From: Streptomyces tuirus | GTDB taxonomy: Bacteria; Actinomycetota; Actinomycetes; Streptomycetales; Streptomycetaceae | DNA: 64,000 bases | Assembly: GCA_018195615.1 (NCBI GenBank) | Contig: JAGTPG010000002.1 | Location: 1,364,001 to 1,428,000 of the forward strand | Direction: 5' to 3' | In this document: one piece after another, positions 8,562 through 17,294 of the stretch | How the letters are laid out: each line of letters begins with the position of its first letter | Position numbering within the stretch: the stretch's first letter is position 1 | Position numbers and translations under genes: made by a program | The notes under the pieces: generated by a model | What the model was told of the DNA's origin: nothing | The model's database searches: none | Seen by the model: only the letters and a program-made list of their open reading frames with translations

Positions 8562-9092
8562 ATGACCACCACCTCCACCGAGCGCAGTCTGGACCGGGCC
8601 AGCCGGATCGACCAGACGGACTTCCGTCACGTCATGTCCCACCTGCCCACCGGCGTGGTGGCGGTGACCGGCGTCGAACCCGTCACCGAGCAGCCCGTCG
8701 GCATGATCGTCGGCACGTTCCAGTCGTTGTCCCTCGACCCGCCGCTGGCCACCTTCAGCGTCGCCCGCACCTCCACCAGCTGGCCCAAGGTCCGCAGCGG
8801 GGGCCGGTTCAGCGCCAGTGTGCTGGCGGAGGGCCAGGACGGCGTGTGCCGTTCGCTGTCCCGCAAGAGCGGTGACAAGTTCGCCGACGTGGCCTGGCAC
8901 GCCTCCCCCGACGGCAGCCCGCGTATCGACGGGGCCGTCGCCTGGATCGACTGCGAGCAGGTGCAGGAGCTCGACGGCGGGGACCACGTCATCGTCATCG
9001 CCCGGGTCCTGCGCATGTCCACCGGCCCCGGCGAACCGCTCGTCTTCCACAAGGGCAGGCTCGGCAGCTACCGGGACCCGATCGCCGCCTGA
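8562..9092 (+). CDS. Flavin reductase (HpaC/DszD-like)
   Basis: This 176-residue protein of the flavin reductase-like fold reduces FMN with NAD(P)H and passes it to a partner monooxygenase. Seen in sequence are FRHVMSHLPTGVVAVTG near the N-terminus, the flavin-contact stretch GMIVGTFQSLSLDPPLATFSV, and the late FHKGRLGSYRDP. The ATG at 8562 follows GAAGGGAG with 7 bp spacing. Its position directly behind the luciferase-like monooxygenase marks it as that enzyme's reductase. It is cytoplasmic, with no targeting signal. Confidence 0.92.
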   Translation: MTTTSTERSLDRASRIDQTDFRHVMSHLPTGVVAVTGVEPVTEQPVGMIVGTFQSLSLDPPLATFSVARTSTSWPKVRSGGRFSASVLAEGQDGVCRSLSRKSGDKFADVAWHASPDGSPRIDGAVAWIDCEQVQELDGGDHVIVIARVLRMSTGPGEPLVFHKGRLGSYRDPIAA

Positions 9093-9190
9093 CGACGGCT
9101 CCGGCCCCTTGCCGCCGACGCGACATCTCACGGGCAGCCCGGACACACCGAGGCTGCCCGACTCCCTCCGAGACTGGAACAGGACCGCCC

Positions 9191-10735
9191 ATGAGCACGA
9201 CGTGTCTCCCCGCGACCGAGCCGGAGACCGCACCGGAGGACATCGAACGACTCCTCGCCCTGGCGGCCACCGCGGCACCGTGGTGGGCCAGGTTCACCCC
9301 GAGCGCCCGGGCCGACGCCCTCGTCGCCGTCGCCGATGCGCTGGACTCCCACAGCGACGAGCTGGTGACGGTGGCCGCCGAGGAGACCGGCTACGCTCCG
9401 GCCCGCCTCAGCGGCGAGGTCAAGCGCACGACCGTGCAGCTGCGGATGTTCGCCGACCGGGTGCGCGCCGGTGTCTACCTGGATGTGACGATCGACCGCG
9501 CCGACCCCGACTTCGTGCTCGGTCCCCGCCCCGAGCTGCGACGCCACCAGGTGCCGCTGGGGCCGGTCGTCGTCTTCGCGGCGAGCAACTTTCCGTTCGC
9601 CTTCTCGGTCGCGGGCACCGACACCGCCTCCGCGCTCGCGGCCGGCTGCCCGGTGGTCCTCAAGGCGCACCCCGGCCACCTCCGCACCTCCGCCGCCACC
9701 GCGGCGATCGTGCACGAGGCACTGTCCGGTGCCGGAGCTCCGGACGGGGTCTTCGCCATGGTCACCGGCCGGCAGGCCGGCGTCACGGTCCTGCGCGACG
9801 CCCGGATCACGGCCGCGGCGTTCACCGGCTCCGTGCGCGGCGGCCGGGCTCTGTTCGACATCGCCGCGTCCCGCCCCACCCCGATCCCCTTCTACGGCGA
9901 ACTCGGGAGTATCAACCCCGTCATCGTCACCGAGGAGGCGCTGGCCGAGCGAGCGGAGGAGATCGCCTCGGGCTTCGTCGCCTCCTACACCCTGGGCACC
10001 GGGCAGTTCTGCACCAAGCCCGGTGTTCTTCTGCTGCCCAGGGGCGCGGACACGGACCAGGTCATCGACCTGATCGCGCAGAAGGCCCGCGAGATCACCG
10101 CCACCCCGATGCTGACTCCAGACATCGCCTCGGGCTATGAGCACCGCCTCGCCGAGATCACCGAAGCCGCCGGAACCGACCTGCTCGTCAAGGGCTTGGT
10201 CGCGACGGACGACGCCGGGACCCGACAGGTCGCACCCAGCCTGGTCTCCGTCGCCTCCGTGGCACAACTGCGCGAAGCGGCCGACGTCCTGCTGGAGGAG
10301 TGCTTCGGGCCGGCCGCCCTGGTGGTGCTGTATGACACGGAGGAAGAGGTGGAGGACCTGCTGGCCGGTCTCGGTGGCGCCCTGACCATCAGCATCCACA
10401 CGGCCCGGGAGGCCGGAGGCACACCAGGGGGCGAGCGGTACCAGCGGCTGGTGGAGCTGGCGCAGCAGCGAGCCGGACGCGTCGTCTTCAACGGATGGCC
10501 CACCGGCGTCGCCGTCACACACGCCCAGCACCACGGCGGCCCCTACCCAGCGGCCACCTCCACGCAGACTTCGGTCGGGACCGGCGCTGTGTGGCGCTTC
10601 CTGCGCCCGGTCGTCTTCCAGAACACCCCGGACGAGTTTCTGCCGCCGGCCCTCCAAGAGGGCAACCCGCTGCGAGTGCCCCGCACCATCGACGGTGAGC
10701 CCGAGCAGGTGTCGTCCACCACGACGGAAGGCTGA
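9191..10735 (+). CDS. Aldehyde dehydrogenase (2,5-dioxovalerate/ketoglutarate-semialdehyde dehydrogenase-like)
   Basis: This NAD(P)-dependent aldehyde dehydrogenase has 514 residues. It belongs to the divergent subgroup containing alpha-ketoglutaric semialdehyde dehydrogenase and fatty aldehyde dehydrogenase AldH. The catalytic Glu lies in GELGSINP at about residue 238 and the nucleophilic Cys in GQFCTKPG at about residue 274. The cofactor region has FAASNFPFAFSVAGTD. The ATG at 9191 has AGGA about 6 bp upstream. It is the third gene after the monooxygenase and reductase and probably oxidises an aldehyde released by them, although the gap of about 100 bp leaves room for separate control. Confidence 0.92.
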   Translation: MSTTCLPATEPETAPEDIERLLALAATAAPWWARFTPSARADALVAVADALDSHSDELVTVAAEETGYAPARLSGEVKRTTVQLRMFADRVRAGVYLDVTIDRADPDFVLGPRPELRRHQVPLGPVVVFAASNFPFAFSVAGTDTASALAAGCPVVLKAHPGHLRTSAATAAIVHEALSGAGAPDGVFAMVTGRQAGVTVLRDARITAAAFTGSVRGGRALFDIAASRPTPIPFYGELGSINPVIVTEEALAERAEEIASGFVASYTLGTGQFCTKPGVLLLPRGADTDQVIDLIAQKAREITATPMLTPDIASGYEHRLAEITEAAGTDLLVKGLVATDDAGTRQVAPSLVSVASVAQLREAADVLLEECFGPAALVVLYDTEEEVEDLLAGLGGALTISIHTAREAGGTPGGERYQRLVELAQQRAGRVVFNGWPTGVAVTHAQHHGGPYPAATSTQTSVGTGAVWRFLRPVVFQNTPDEFLPPALQEGNPLRVPRTIDGEPEQVSSTTTEG

Positions 10736-10821
10736 AAGCCTGCCGGCATGCCTACCGAGCCCGCGGTTGCCCCTTCACGACAAGGCGGCGACCGCGGCAG
10801 TTACGCACCGGCTCCCCGCCG

Positions 10822-11628
10822 TCACCCGGCTGCTTCGGCCACGGCTTCCCTTTCACCCGGCCACATCAGTTCCACGAGCTGTACCACAGCGCCCTGCATC
10901 TGCTGGAGGGCCTCCGGGAACCGGTTCCGGCCGAAGCGGTATCTCGGCGCGTCGACGGTGACGACGGCCACCAGGCCACCGGCCGAGTCGCGCACGGGGC
11001 GGGACAGCGAGATCAGCCCCTCCTCCAGCTCGTTGTCGATGATCGAATAGCCCTGCTCACGTACCTGCTGCAACTCTCTGAGCAGGACGTCCCGGTCGAC
11101 GATCGTGTCGCGCGTCAGAGCCTCGAGCCGCTTCGGCAGGAACTCCGCCAATTCCTCGGGCGTCAGCTCGGCCAGCAGGATCTTGCCGCTGGAACTCGCG
11201 TGCAGGGGCCATTTCTGCCCCACCAGCGTGCCGACCGACACCCCGACCACGTGGTCCCCCTTGGACGCTGCGATCAGGTCCAGATCCCGGCCCGGCGGCG
11301 TCGGCACCGACAACGTCACCGTCTCCCTGAGCGTCTCCGCAAGGTCGTCCAGGACGGGTTGCACACGCGCGACGAGGCCCGAGTAAGGATCGGCCCGTCG
11401 CGCCAGACGCGCGAACTCCCAGCCCAGGGTGTACTTGGAATCTTCGTCGCGGTCGACGAAGCCGGTCTGCTCAAGACTGTTCAGGAGGCGGAACGCCGTC
11501 GGCCGGGACAGCCCCACTGCCTTGGCCAGGTCCGTGACCGTCGCTCCGGAGTCATGCCGGGCCAGTTCGCGGAGGAGCTGGACGCCCTTCACTACTGACT
11601 TGTTGGTGAGCCCGTCTGCTTCGGACAT
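10822..11628 (-). CDS. IclR-family transcriptional regulator
   Basis: This IclR regulator has about 268 residues. The N-terminal winged helix-turn-helix spans about residues 8-65, with TVTDLAKAVGLSRPTAFRLL as the recognition helix. The C-terminal effector-binding domain includes HASSSGKILLAELTPEEL and a conserved end (VTVDAPRYRF). The ATG at 11628 is used, but its Shine-Dalgarno is weak and an in-frame GTG four codons upstream is an alternative. It converges with the monooxygenase-dehydrogenase operon and could regulate that operon or the aldolase operon upstream. The effector is unknown. Confidence 0.9.
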   Translation of the reverse strand: MSEADGLTNKSVVKGVQLLRELARHDSGATVTDLAKAVGLSRPTAFRLLNSLEQTGFVDRDEDSKYTLGWEFARLARRADPYSGLVARVQPVLDDLAETLRETVTLSVPTPPGRDLDLIAASKGDHVVGVSVGTLVGQKWPLHASSSGKILLAELTPEELAEFLPKRLEALTRDTIVDRDVLLRELQQVREQGYSIIDNELEEGLISLSRPVRDSAGGLVAVVTVDAPRYRFGRNRFPEALQQMQGAVVQLVELMWPGEREAVAEAAG

Positions 11629-11755
11629 GGAGCCGATCACGCCTTTCCAGCCGGCTGGGAAGTGCAACTGTCCGATCCTACTCAAGGCCGTCCCGGAGCC
11701 ATATCGGCCGGACAGCACCTGCGCAGAGAACCCGGAACCGGCGCAGACGGTTCAG

Positions 11756-11792
11756 AACGGGTGAGGTGGAGCCACCCGGCTCACCTCACCCG
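11756..11792 (-). terminator. Hairpin terminator of the aldolase / ATC-hydrolase transcript
   Basis: A near-perfect inverted repeat (ACGGGTGAGGTG near 11756-11767 pairing with CACCTCACCCGT at 11781-11792, plus an inner AGCC/GGCT) lies just downstream of the minus-strand ATC-hydrolase-like gene and before the IclR gene. Confidence 0.65.
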
Positions 11793-11825
11793 TCGCCCCC
11801 TTCCAGAGATCGACGGGCCACGAGG

Positions 11826-12503
11826 TCAGAGGGTGACGTCCATGGTCGAGGCAGGCCCCGGTTCAGCGGGGTCGAAGTGGAACTCGCAGCGGTGGTGCCC
11901 CGTCGCCAGGGTCAGCGACCGTCGTGTCGCGACGGGACGATCGGACGCGTCCAGCACACCGAGCCAATTCCTGTCCCAGGCGCAGAACGCCCGCGTCAGC
12001 TGCGGCTCGCCTTCCTTGCTGAAGAAGTCGTGGATGCCGCAGCGCGGGATCACGAACACGAAGCTGTCGCTCGTACGTTCCTCCTCGAACGTGAAAAGCC
12101 GGCCGAAGACCGCGCGGAAAAACGGCGCGATCGAGCGCCGGCGCATGGTCCGGACCGGGTCGGGGACGAACCGCAGGAGAGCTCGGACACCCCTGCTTGC
12201 CGGTTTCGCGAAGATGCTGCTGAACGAGCGCCGAACCACCTCGAAGGCGCGGTCCTCCTCGATGTCGCGTCGGATGAGTTCACGGTAGGAAGCCAGGATC
12301 AGTGCACAGCTGCTGATGATCATCAGCCCTTGGGGGTCCGGCGCCTCAGCACGCCGTGCCGCATAGGTCGCACCGGCCTGGGCCTTGACCCGCCGGAGCA
12401 CCTCCTTTTCCGCGCCAGGGAGCACGACGCGCAGCTCCCGTCGGAAGTGACGCAGGTATTCCCTGCGCCAAGCCTTTGCCCACTGTCTGCCAAAAGGGGT
12501 CAT
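11826..12503 (-). CDS. L-2-amino-thiazoline-4-carboxylic acid hydrolase family protein
   Basis: This 225-residue protein resembles the ATC hydrolase family, named for opening a thiazoline ring on the route to cysteine. Most members have unknown substrates. The family pattern is visible in the middle helix region (ALILASYRELIRRD, about residues 67-80) and in the C-terminal core (AFCAWDRNWLGVL, then TGHHRCEFHF) with its conserved Cys, Asp, Trp and second Cys. The ATG at 12503 has AAGGA upstream. It lies 105 bp downstream of the aldolase gene on the same strand and probably ends that operon. Its role next to a meta-cleavage pathway is unclear. Confidence 0.8.
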   Translation of the reverse strand: MTPFGRQWAKAWRREYLRHFRRELRVVLPGAEKEVLRRVKAQAGATYAARRAEAPDPQGLMIISSCALILASYRELIRRDIEEDRAFEVVRRSFSSIFAKPASRGVRALLRFVPDPVRTMRRRSIAPFFRAVFGRLFTFEEERTSDSFVFVIPRCGIHDFFSKEGEPQLTRAFCAWDRNWLGVLDASDRPVATRRSLTLATGHHRCEFHFDPAEPGPASTMDVTL

Positions 12504-12608
12504 CGATCGGGGTCCTTCCCAGTGTCAGGTGCGGTCCGGCGTCGGCTCGGCACCGCATGAAGAGGTCGGCCGTTCCACGGTTGAGAGGTCCCGCGACGAG
12601 GGGTTTCG

Positions 12609-13637
12609 TCATTGACCCGGCCGCGTGTCAGGGTTCCGCAGCAGATCCAGCGCGATGTCGACGATCATGTCTTCCTGGCCGCCGATCAGACCACGCCGAC
12701 CGACTTCGAGGAGAAGGTCACGGACGTCAATACCGTAACGCTGTGAGGCGGTCTCGGCGTGGCGCAGGAAGCTGGAGTAGACGCCGGCGTAGCCGAGGGT
12801 GAGGGTCTCCCGGTCGACGCGGACGGGGCGGTCCTGCAGCGGTCGCACGATGTCGTCGGCGGCGTCCTGCAGTGCGAAGAGGTCGCAGCGGTGCTTCCAG
12901 CCGTGGAGGTCGGCCACCGCGACGAACGGCTCGATCGGGCAGTTGCCCGCCCCGGCGCCGTGTCCGGCGAGTGAGGCGTCGACCCGGGTGACGCCCTCCT
13001 CCACGGCCACGACGCTGTTCGCCACGGAGAGCGACAGATTCTCGTGGGCGTGGATGCCGACCTCCGTCGAGGAGTCGAGCACATCCCGGTAGGCGCGGAT
13101 CCGCTCGCGTACCCCCTCCATGGTCAGGCGTCCACCGGAGTCCGTCACATAGACGCAGTGGGCGCCGTAGGACTCCATCAGCTTCGCCTGCTCGGCCAGT
13201 TTCCCGGCCGGCGCCATGTGGCTCATCATCAGGAAGCCGGAGACGTCCATGCCGAGTTCGCGGGCGGTCGCGATGTGCTGGGCGGACACGTCGGCCTCAG
13301 TGCAGTGGGTGGCCACGCGGACGGAGCGGACGCCCAGGCTGTAGGCGGTGCGCAGTTCGTCGATCGTGCCGATGCCGGGCAGCAGCAAGGTGGTGAGCCG
13401 GGCCTGGGTGAGGTTCGCGGCGGCGGCTTCGATCCACTCCCAGTCGCTGTGCGAGCCGGGACCGTAGTTGAGCGATCCGCCGGCGAGACCGTCGCCGTGG
13501 GCGACCTCGATACCGTCGACTCCGGCGGCGTCGAGGGCGGCCACGATCCGGGCCACGTCCGCCGGGGTGATGCGGTGGCGGACGGCGTGCATGCCGTCCC
13601 GGAGGGTGACGTCCTGGACGAAGATGGCGCGGCTCAT
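12609..13637 (-). CDS. dmpG: 4-hydroxy-2-oxovalerate aldolase
   Basis: This 342-residue class II aldolase splits 4-hydroxy-2-oxovalerate into pyruvate and acetaldehyde, the last carbon-carbon cleavage of meta-cleavage pathways. The N-terminal QDVTLRDGMHAVRH motif supplies the metal-binding Asp and catalytic residues. HAHENLSLSVANS (around residue 200) holds the metal-binding His pair. GAGNCPIEPF and the C-terminal communication domain complete the DmpG/BphI/HsaF pattern. The start overlaps the stop of the acylating dehydrogenase by four bases (ATGA), as expected for partners that channel acetaldehyde. Confidence 0.96.
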   Translation of the reverse strand: MSRAIFVQDVTLRDGMHAVRHRITPADVARIVAALDAAGVDGIEVAHGDGLAGGSLNYGPGSHSDWEWIEAAAANLTQARLTTLLLPGIGTIDELRTAYSLGVRSVRVATHCTEADVSAQHIATARELGMDVSGFLMMSHMAPAGKLAEQAKLMESYGAHCVYVTDSGGRLTMEGVRERIRAYRDVLDSSTEVGIHAHENLSLSVANSVVAVEEGVTRVDASLAGHGAGAGNCPIEPFVAVADLHGWKHRCDLFALQDAADDIVRPLQDRPVRVDRETLTLGYAGVYSSFLRHAETASQRYGIDVRDLLLEVGRRGLIGGQEDMIVDIALDLLRNPDTRPGQ

Positions 13638-14590
13638 CGGATGGTCGCCTTCCGCTGTGCGATCTGTTCGCCGACCCGCAGGGCCGCCGAGGTCATGATG
13701 TCGAGGTTCCCGGCGTACGCCGGGAGATAGTGCGCGGCCCCCTCTACCTCCAGGAAGACCGACACCTGGTGAGTCGGGCGGGTCGGGCTCCCTGCGGCCA
13801 GCAGAGTACGGACGGGCTGGTCGTCCGGGACCGGAGTGATCTGCACCTGCTGCTTGAGCCGGTAGCCGGGAACATACGCCGCGACGTCGGCGATCATCTT
13901 CTCGATCGACGAGCGGATCTGGTCGTGCGTCTCCTCTTCCGGCGCATGGATGAGGCAGAGCACGGTGTCGCGCATGATGAGCGGCGGCTCGGCCGGGTTG
14001 AGGATGATGATCGCTTTGCCGCGCTCGGCGCCGCCCACGGACTCGATGGCGTGGGAGGTCGTCTCGGTGAACTCGTCGATGTTGGCGCGGGTGCCGGGGC
14101 CCGCGGACTTCGAGGCGATAGAGGCGACGATCTCGGCGTAGGCGACGGGCACCACGCGGGACACCGCGGCGACCACCGGGATGGTGGCCTGACCTCCGCA
14201 GGTCACCATGTTCACGTCGGGTGCGTCGAGGTGCTCCTCCAGGTTCACCGCCGGCACGACGAAGGGACCGAGGGCCGCCGGGGTGAGGTCGATGAGCCGC
14301 TTGCCCAGAGGTTGGAGGCGCGCCGCGTTGCTCTGGTGGGCCTTGGCCGACGTGGCGTCGAACACGATCTCGATGTCGTCGAAGCCGTCCAGGGAGACGA
14401 GTCCCTCGACGCCCTCGGCCGTGATCGGCACGCCGAGCCGCGCGGCACGGGTCAGTCCGTCCGAAGCGGGGTCGATGCCGACCATCGCGCCCATCGCGAG
14501 GTGCTCGGAGTGCCGCAGTACTTTGATCATCAGGTCGGTGCCGATGTTGCCCGAGCCGATGACGGCCACCTTGGTCCGGGTCTCACTCAT
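13634..14590 (-). CDS. Acetaldehyde dehydrogenase (acylating)
   Basis: This 318-residue enzyme converts acetaldehyde, NAD+ and CoA to acetyl-CoA (DmpF/BphJ/HsaG type). It has the dinucleotide motif GSGNIGTDL at residues 11-19, the catalytic Cys in NMVTCGGQATIP near residue 131, and the C-terminal LEVEGAAHYLPAYAGNLDIMTSAA shared by the family. The ATG at 14590 has GGAG about 5 bp upstream. It is translationally coupled to the aldolase downstream and follows the hydratase by 49 bp, so the operon order is hydratase, dehydrogenase, aldolase. Confidence 0.96.
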   Translation of the reverse strand: MSETRTKVAVIGSGNIGTDLMIKVLRHSEHLAMGAMVGIDPASDGLTRAARLGVPITAEGVEGLVSLDGFDDIEIVFDATSAKAHQSNAARLQPLGKRLIDLTPAALGPFVVPAVNLEEHLDAPDVNMVTCGGQATIPVVAAVSRVVPVAYAEIVASIASKSAGPGTRANIDEFTETTSHAIESVGGAERGKAIIILNPAEPPLIMRDTVLCLIHAPEEETHDQIRSSIEKMIADVAAYVPGYRLKQQVQITPVPDDQPVRTLLAAGSPTRPTHQVSVFLEVEGAAHYLPAYAGNLDIMTSAALRVGEQIAQRKATIR

Positions 14591-14639
14591 GGTTTCTCCG
14601 TGTCGTAGGGGTGGGGGGTGATCGCCTGGGCCGGGGCGG

Positions 14640-15464
14640 TCAGACGGCAGGGCCGAAACGGGCCGTGACGCTGCCCAGTCCGGTGATGTCGGCCGTCACG
14701 ACGTCCCCCGCTCCGACGGGAGCCATGGGCCCGAGCGCACCCGAGAGCACCACCTGGCCGGCCGCCAGTGGCTGTCCGAGGTCTCGCGCGGTGACGGCCA
14801 GCCACTGCAGGGCTCGTAGGGGATCCCCGAGACATGCGGCGCCCGAGCCCGTCGAAACAGTGACCCCGCCGATCGCCATGGTCATGTCCGTACGCAGGGG
14901 CTCGAAGGCCCTCAGTGGAACCTGCGTGTCGCCCAGAACGAACAGCCCGCTGGACGCGTTGTCGGCCACCGTGTCGGCGAAGGTGATGTCCCAGTCGGCG
15001 ATCCTGCTGTCGACGATCTCCAGCGCGGGAACCGCGTAGGCGACCGCGGCACGGATCCGCGCGTCGTCCAGCGGGCCTTCGGCGAGATCGTCGGCGAGGA
15101 CGAAGGCGATCTCCGCCTCCACCTTCGGCTGCAGCAGCCGCGCCATCGGCACGAGTTCGTCCTCGCCGTACTGCATGTCGTGGAACAGCACACCGAAGTC
15201 CGGCCGGTCGACTCCCAGCTGGCGCTGCACGGCTTCCGACGTGAGGCCGATCTTCCGGCCGACCACGGTCGCTCCGGCGGCGACGCGCTGCTCGGTCAGC
15301 AGTTGCTGCACGCCGTAGGCGGCGTGCAGGTCGTCGGCACCGATGAGATGGCGCACCGGGGGGCAGGGCCGGCCGGTGCGCGCGGCGGCGGCGAGACGTG
15401 CGGCCGCTTGCCGCACGGGCTCCGTCGGGTGGCTGGTGGGGGCTTCGGACACCGTGTGCTTCAT
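14640..15464 (-). CDS. 2-keto-4-pentenoate hydratase
   Basis: This 274-residue enzyme of the MhpD/BphH/HsaE type hydrates 2-hydroxypenta-2,4-dienoate to 4-hydroxy-2-oxovalerate, the substrate of the aldolase two genes on. The family core is clear: GRKIGLTSEAVQRQLGV, DFGVLFHDM, KVEAEIAFVL with the metal-binding Glu pair near residues 113-115, EIVDSRIADWDITFADTVAD, and a C-terminal GQVVLSGALGPMAPV. The ATG at 15464 has no visible Shine-Dalgarno, so the transcript may be leaderless or the start may lie slightly further in. It is the first gene of the lower-pathway operon and is divergent from an IclR regulator. Confidence 0.93.
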   Translation of the reverse strand: MKHTVSEAPTSHPTEPVRQAAARLAAAARTGRPCPPVRHLIGADDLHAAYGVQQLLTEQRVAAGATVVGRKIGLTSEAVQRQLGVDRPDFGVLFHDMQYGEDELVPMARLLQPKVEAEIAFVLADDLAEGPLDDARIRAAVAYAVPALEIVDSRIADWDITFADTVADNASSGLFVLGDTQVPLRAFEPLRTDMTMAIGGVTVSTGSGAACLGDPLRALQWLAVTARDLGQPLAAGQVVLSGALGPMAPVGAGDVVTADITGLGSVTARFGPAV

Positions 15465-15482
15465 GCGCCGATGGTCGGGGCG

Positions 15483-15524
15483 GGAACGGTCCGAGTTCCA
15501 GCCGGATGTTCCGGGCAGCGGAAC
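15483..15524. promoter_or_regulatory. Candidate IclR operator in the divergent hydratase/IclR intergenic region
   Basis: Two inverted repeats built from the same words lie between the divergent genes: GGAAC-GGTCCGA-GTTCC starting near 15483, and GTTCCG-GGCAG-CGGAAC at 15508-15524. Paired GTTCC/GGAAC half-sites upstream of an IclR gene and its divergent catabolic operon are what a local IclR operator would look like. This is inference from position and symmetry. Confidence 0.45.
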
Positions 15525-15617
15525 CGTGGCCTCACACGCTGTCCAGGACCGTTGCCCGGGAGCGTTTTGGAGAAACAGACCGTTGCCAAGCGCTGAGCCT
15601 CCCTCTACGTTAAAGGT

Positions 15618-16454
15618 ATGTTGGTCCGTCCTTCAGTCATTAGCCAGCCCCTCAACACGGCCGGGCGACCGTCAGACGTCAGCAAGGAATCCCCGACCTC
15701 GTCCGTGGACAAGGCCGTCTCCTTGCTCATCGCGTTCAGCCACACCAGTGGCGGCGCCACCCTCACCGAACTCGCGCGAGAGGCCGGTGTCTCCAAGTCG
15801 ACCGCTCACCGGCTGCTCGGCATGCTGCGCAGTGCCGGCCTGGTGGACCGCAACGAGATGGACTGGTACCTGCGCTCGCCGGTGCTCCGGCTGGGCGCAC
15901 TGGCATTGCGCGGCGAGGCCGGCATCCTGCGCGAGGTCGCGCTGCCCTACATGACGGAGCTGTACGAGGAGACGCACGAGAACGTGCATCTCGCGCTCCT
16001 CGAAGGCAGCGAGGTCGTGTACCTGGAAAAGCTGTACGGCCACCGCTCCAGCCCGGCGCCGTCCCGGGTCGGGCACCGGGTGCCCTGCCACACGTCGGGA
16101 CTGGGGAAGGCCATGCTGGCCTTCTCCGGTGAGTCGGCTGTCCGGCAGGTGATCGCCGGCGGGCTGCGCCCGGCCTCGGCGCGCTCGGTGACCGTCCCCG
16201 GGGTGTTCCTGCGCCAGCTGGAAGCGGTGCGGACCGACAGAGTCGCCTACGACCGTGAAGAGACGTGGCTCGGTCTCACCTGCGTGGCCTCGCCGATCCT
16301 CGGCCCGTCCGGGCTTCCGGTGGCGGCGATCTCCGTGGCCGGGTGCTCACGCACGATGAATCTCGACGTGCTCGCCCCGAAGGTCCGGGCGGCCGCGGCG
16401 CAGATCGGGCGTAAGTCGGGACCTGACGTGGACCTGCTGGCCGCCGCCGTCTGA
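15618..16454 (+). CDS. IclR-family transcriptional regulator
   Basis: This 278-residue IclR regulator has its HTH at about residues 30-85 (TLTELAREAGVSKSTAHRLL) and its effector-binding domain to the end, with the family's CHTSGLGKAMLAF and a late FLRQLEAVR/GLTCVASPI pattern. AAAGG lies close to the ATG at 15618, so a slightly internal start is possible because the first ~28 residues look unstructured. It is divergent from the hydratase-dehydrogenase-aldolase operon and is the likely regulator of that lower pathway. The effector would be an aromatic intermediate, but that is inference. Confidence 0.92.
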   Translation: MLVRPSVISQPLNTAGRPSDVSKESPTSSVDKAVSLLIAFSHTSGGATLTELAREAGVSKSTAHRLLGMLRSAGLVDRNEMDWYLRSPVLRLGALALRGEAGILREVALPYMTELYEETHENVHLALLEGSEVVYLEKLYGHRSSPAPSRVGHRVPCHTSGLGKAMLAFSGESAVRQVIAGGLRPASARSVTVPGVFLRQLEAVRTDRVAYDREETWLGLTCVASPILGPSGLPVAAISVAGCSRTMNLDVLAPKVRAAAAQIGRKSGPDVDLLAAAV

Positions 16455-16487
16455 GTCCCGTGACATCTCATGAAGGGAAACACAGCA

Positions 16488-17294
16488 GTGAGCAGTGAGC
16501 AGACGTTGGGGCTGGGCTCTGCGGATCGGGGATTCGCTCCTTTGATCGGTGTCACCGGGCACCGCAGGTACGGCTACGAGGTGCAGTCGTTGCCGTCCTT
16601 CGTCGCCCATGAGCCGATGGACATCTACATGTCGCCGTACGCGCGCAGCATCGCCGAGGCAGGCGGGGCCCCGGTTCTGCTGACCAGGGAGGCGGACCCC
16701 ACCGCCGTGGTCGAACGACTCGACGGACTGTTGCTCGCCGGAGGCGAGGACGTCGACCCGATCCGCTATGGCGCAGCCGCGCCGCCCGAGGCGGGGCTGA
16801 TCGACCCGGGCCGCGATGAACTGGAGTTCGCCCTCTACGAAGCTGCAGTGTCGCGTGGTATCCCCGTGCTCGGGGTGTGCCGTGGCCTTCAGTTGATCAA
16901 TGTGGCGTGCGGCGGCACGCTGATCGTGGACATCCCGCACGACTCCGGCGAAGCACACGGCTTCCGCGGCTATCCGGGGGCGCACCGCAGGCACGCGGTC
17001 GACATCACCGAAGGCTCGGACCTGTACCGCCTGCTCGGGTCGTCCGTGAACGTCAACAGCTATCACCACCAGGCGGTGGACGAACCCGGTGCCGGTGTCG
17101 TCGTCACGGCCCGTGCCGGGGACGGGATCGTCGAGGCCATCGAGCTGCCGGACCGACGGGTGCTCGCCGTCCAATGGCACCCCGAGATGTTCGGCGGCGA
17201 CCCGGTGTTCGACTGGCTGATCGAGCAGGCCCGGCTGCCGCTTGGTGAGAAGCCCGAAGTCGAGGATGATGCTTTCCGTGCAGTCTGCAGCTGA
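16488..17294 (+). CDS. Gamma-glutamyl-gamma-aminobutyrate hydrolase (PuuD-like class I amidotransferase)
   Basis: This class I glutamine amidotransferase-like hydrolase of about 268 residues removes the gamma-glutamyl group from intermediates such as gamma-glutamyl-GABA. The nucleophile is the Cys in GVCRGLQL at about residue 130, and the catalytic His and Glu lie in QWHPEMF. LLAGGEDVDP forms the family's early loop. The GTG at 16488 is chosen over the ATG at 16470 because AAGGGA at 16474-16479 is correctly spaced only for the GTG. With the glutamine-synthetase-like ligase at 19755 it suggests a gamma-glutamylated amine pathway. The GntR regulator overlaps its 3' end. Confidence 0.9.
   Translation: MSSEQTLGLGSADRGFAPLIGVTGHRRYGYEVQSLPSFVAHEPMDIYMSPYARSIAEAGGAPVLLTREADPTAVVERLDGLLLAGGEDVDPIRYGAAAPPEAGLIDPGRDELEFALYEAAVSRGIPVLGVCRGLQLINVACGGTLIVDIPHDSGEAHGFRGYPGAHRRHAVDITEGSDLYRLLGSSVNVNSYHHQAVDEPGAGVVVTARAGDGIVEAIELPDRRVLAVQWHPEMFGGDPVFDWLIEQARLPLGEKPEVEDDAFRAVCS

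Noticed and set aside
9128..10657. Long minus-strand frame of 509 codons opposite the aldehyde dehydrogenase
   Set aside because: Shadow of a clear ALDH gene; no homology or ribosome site.
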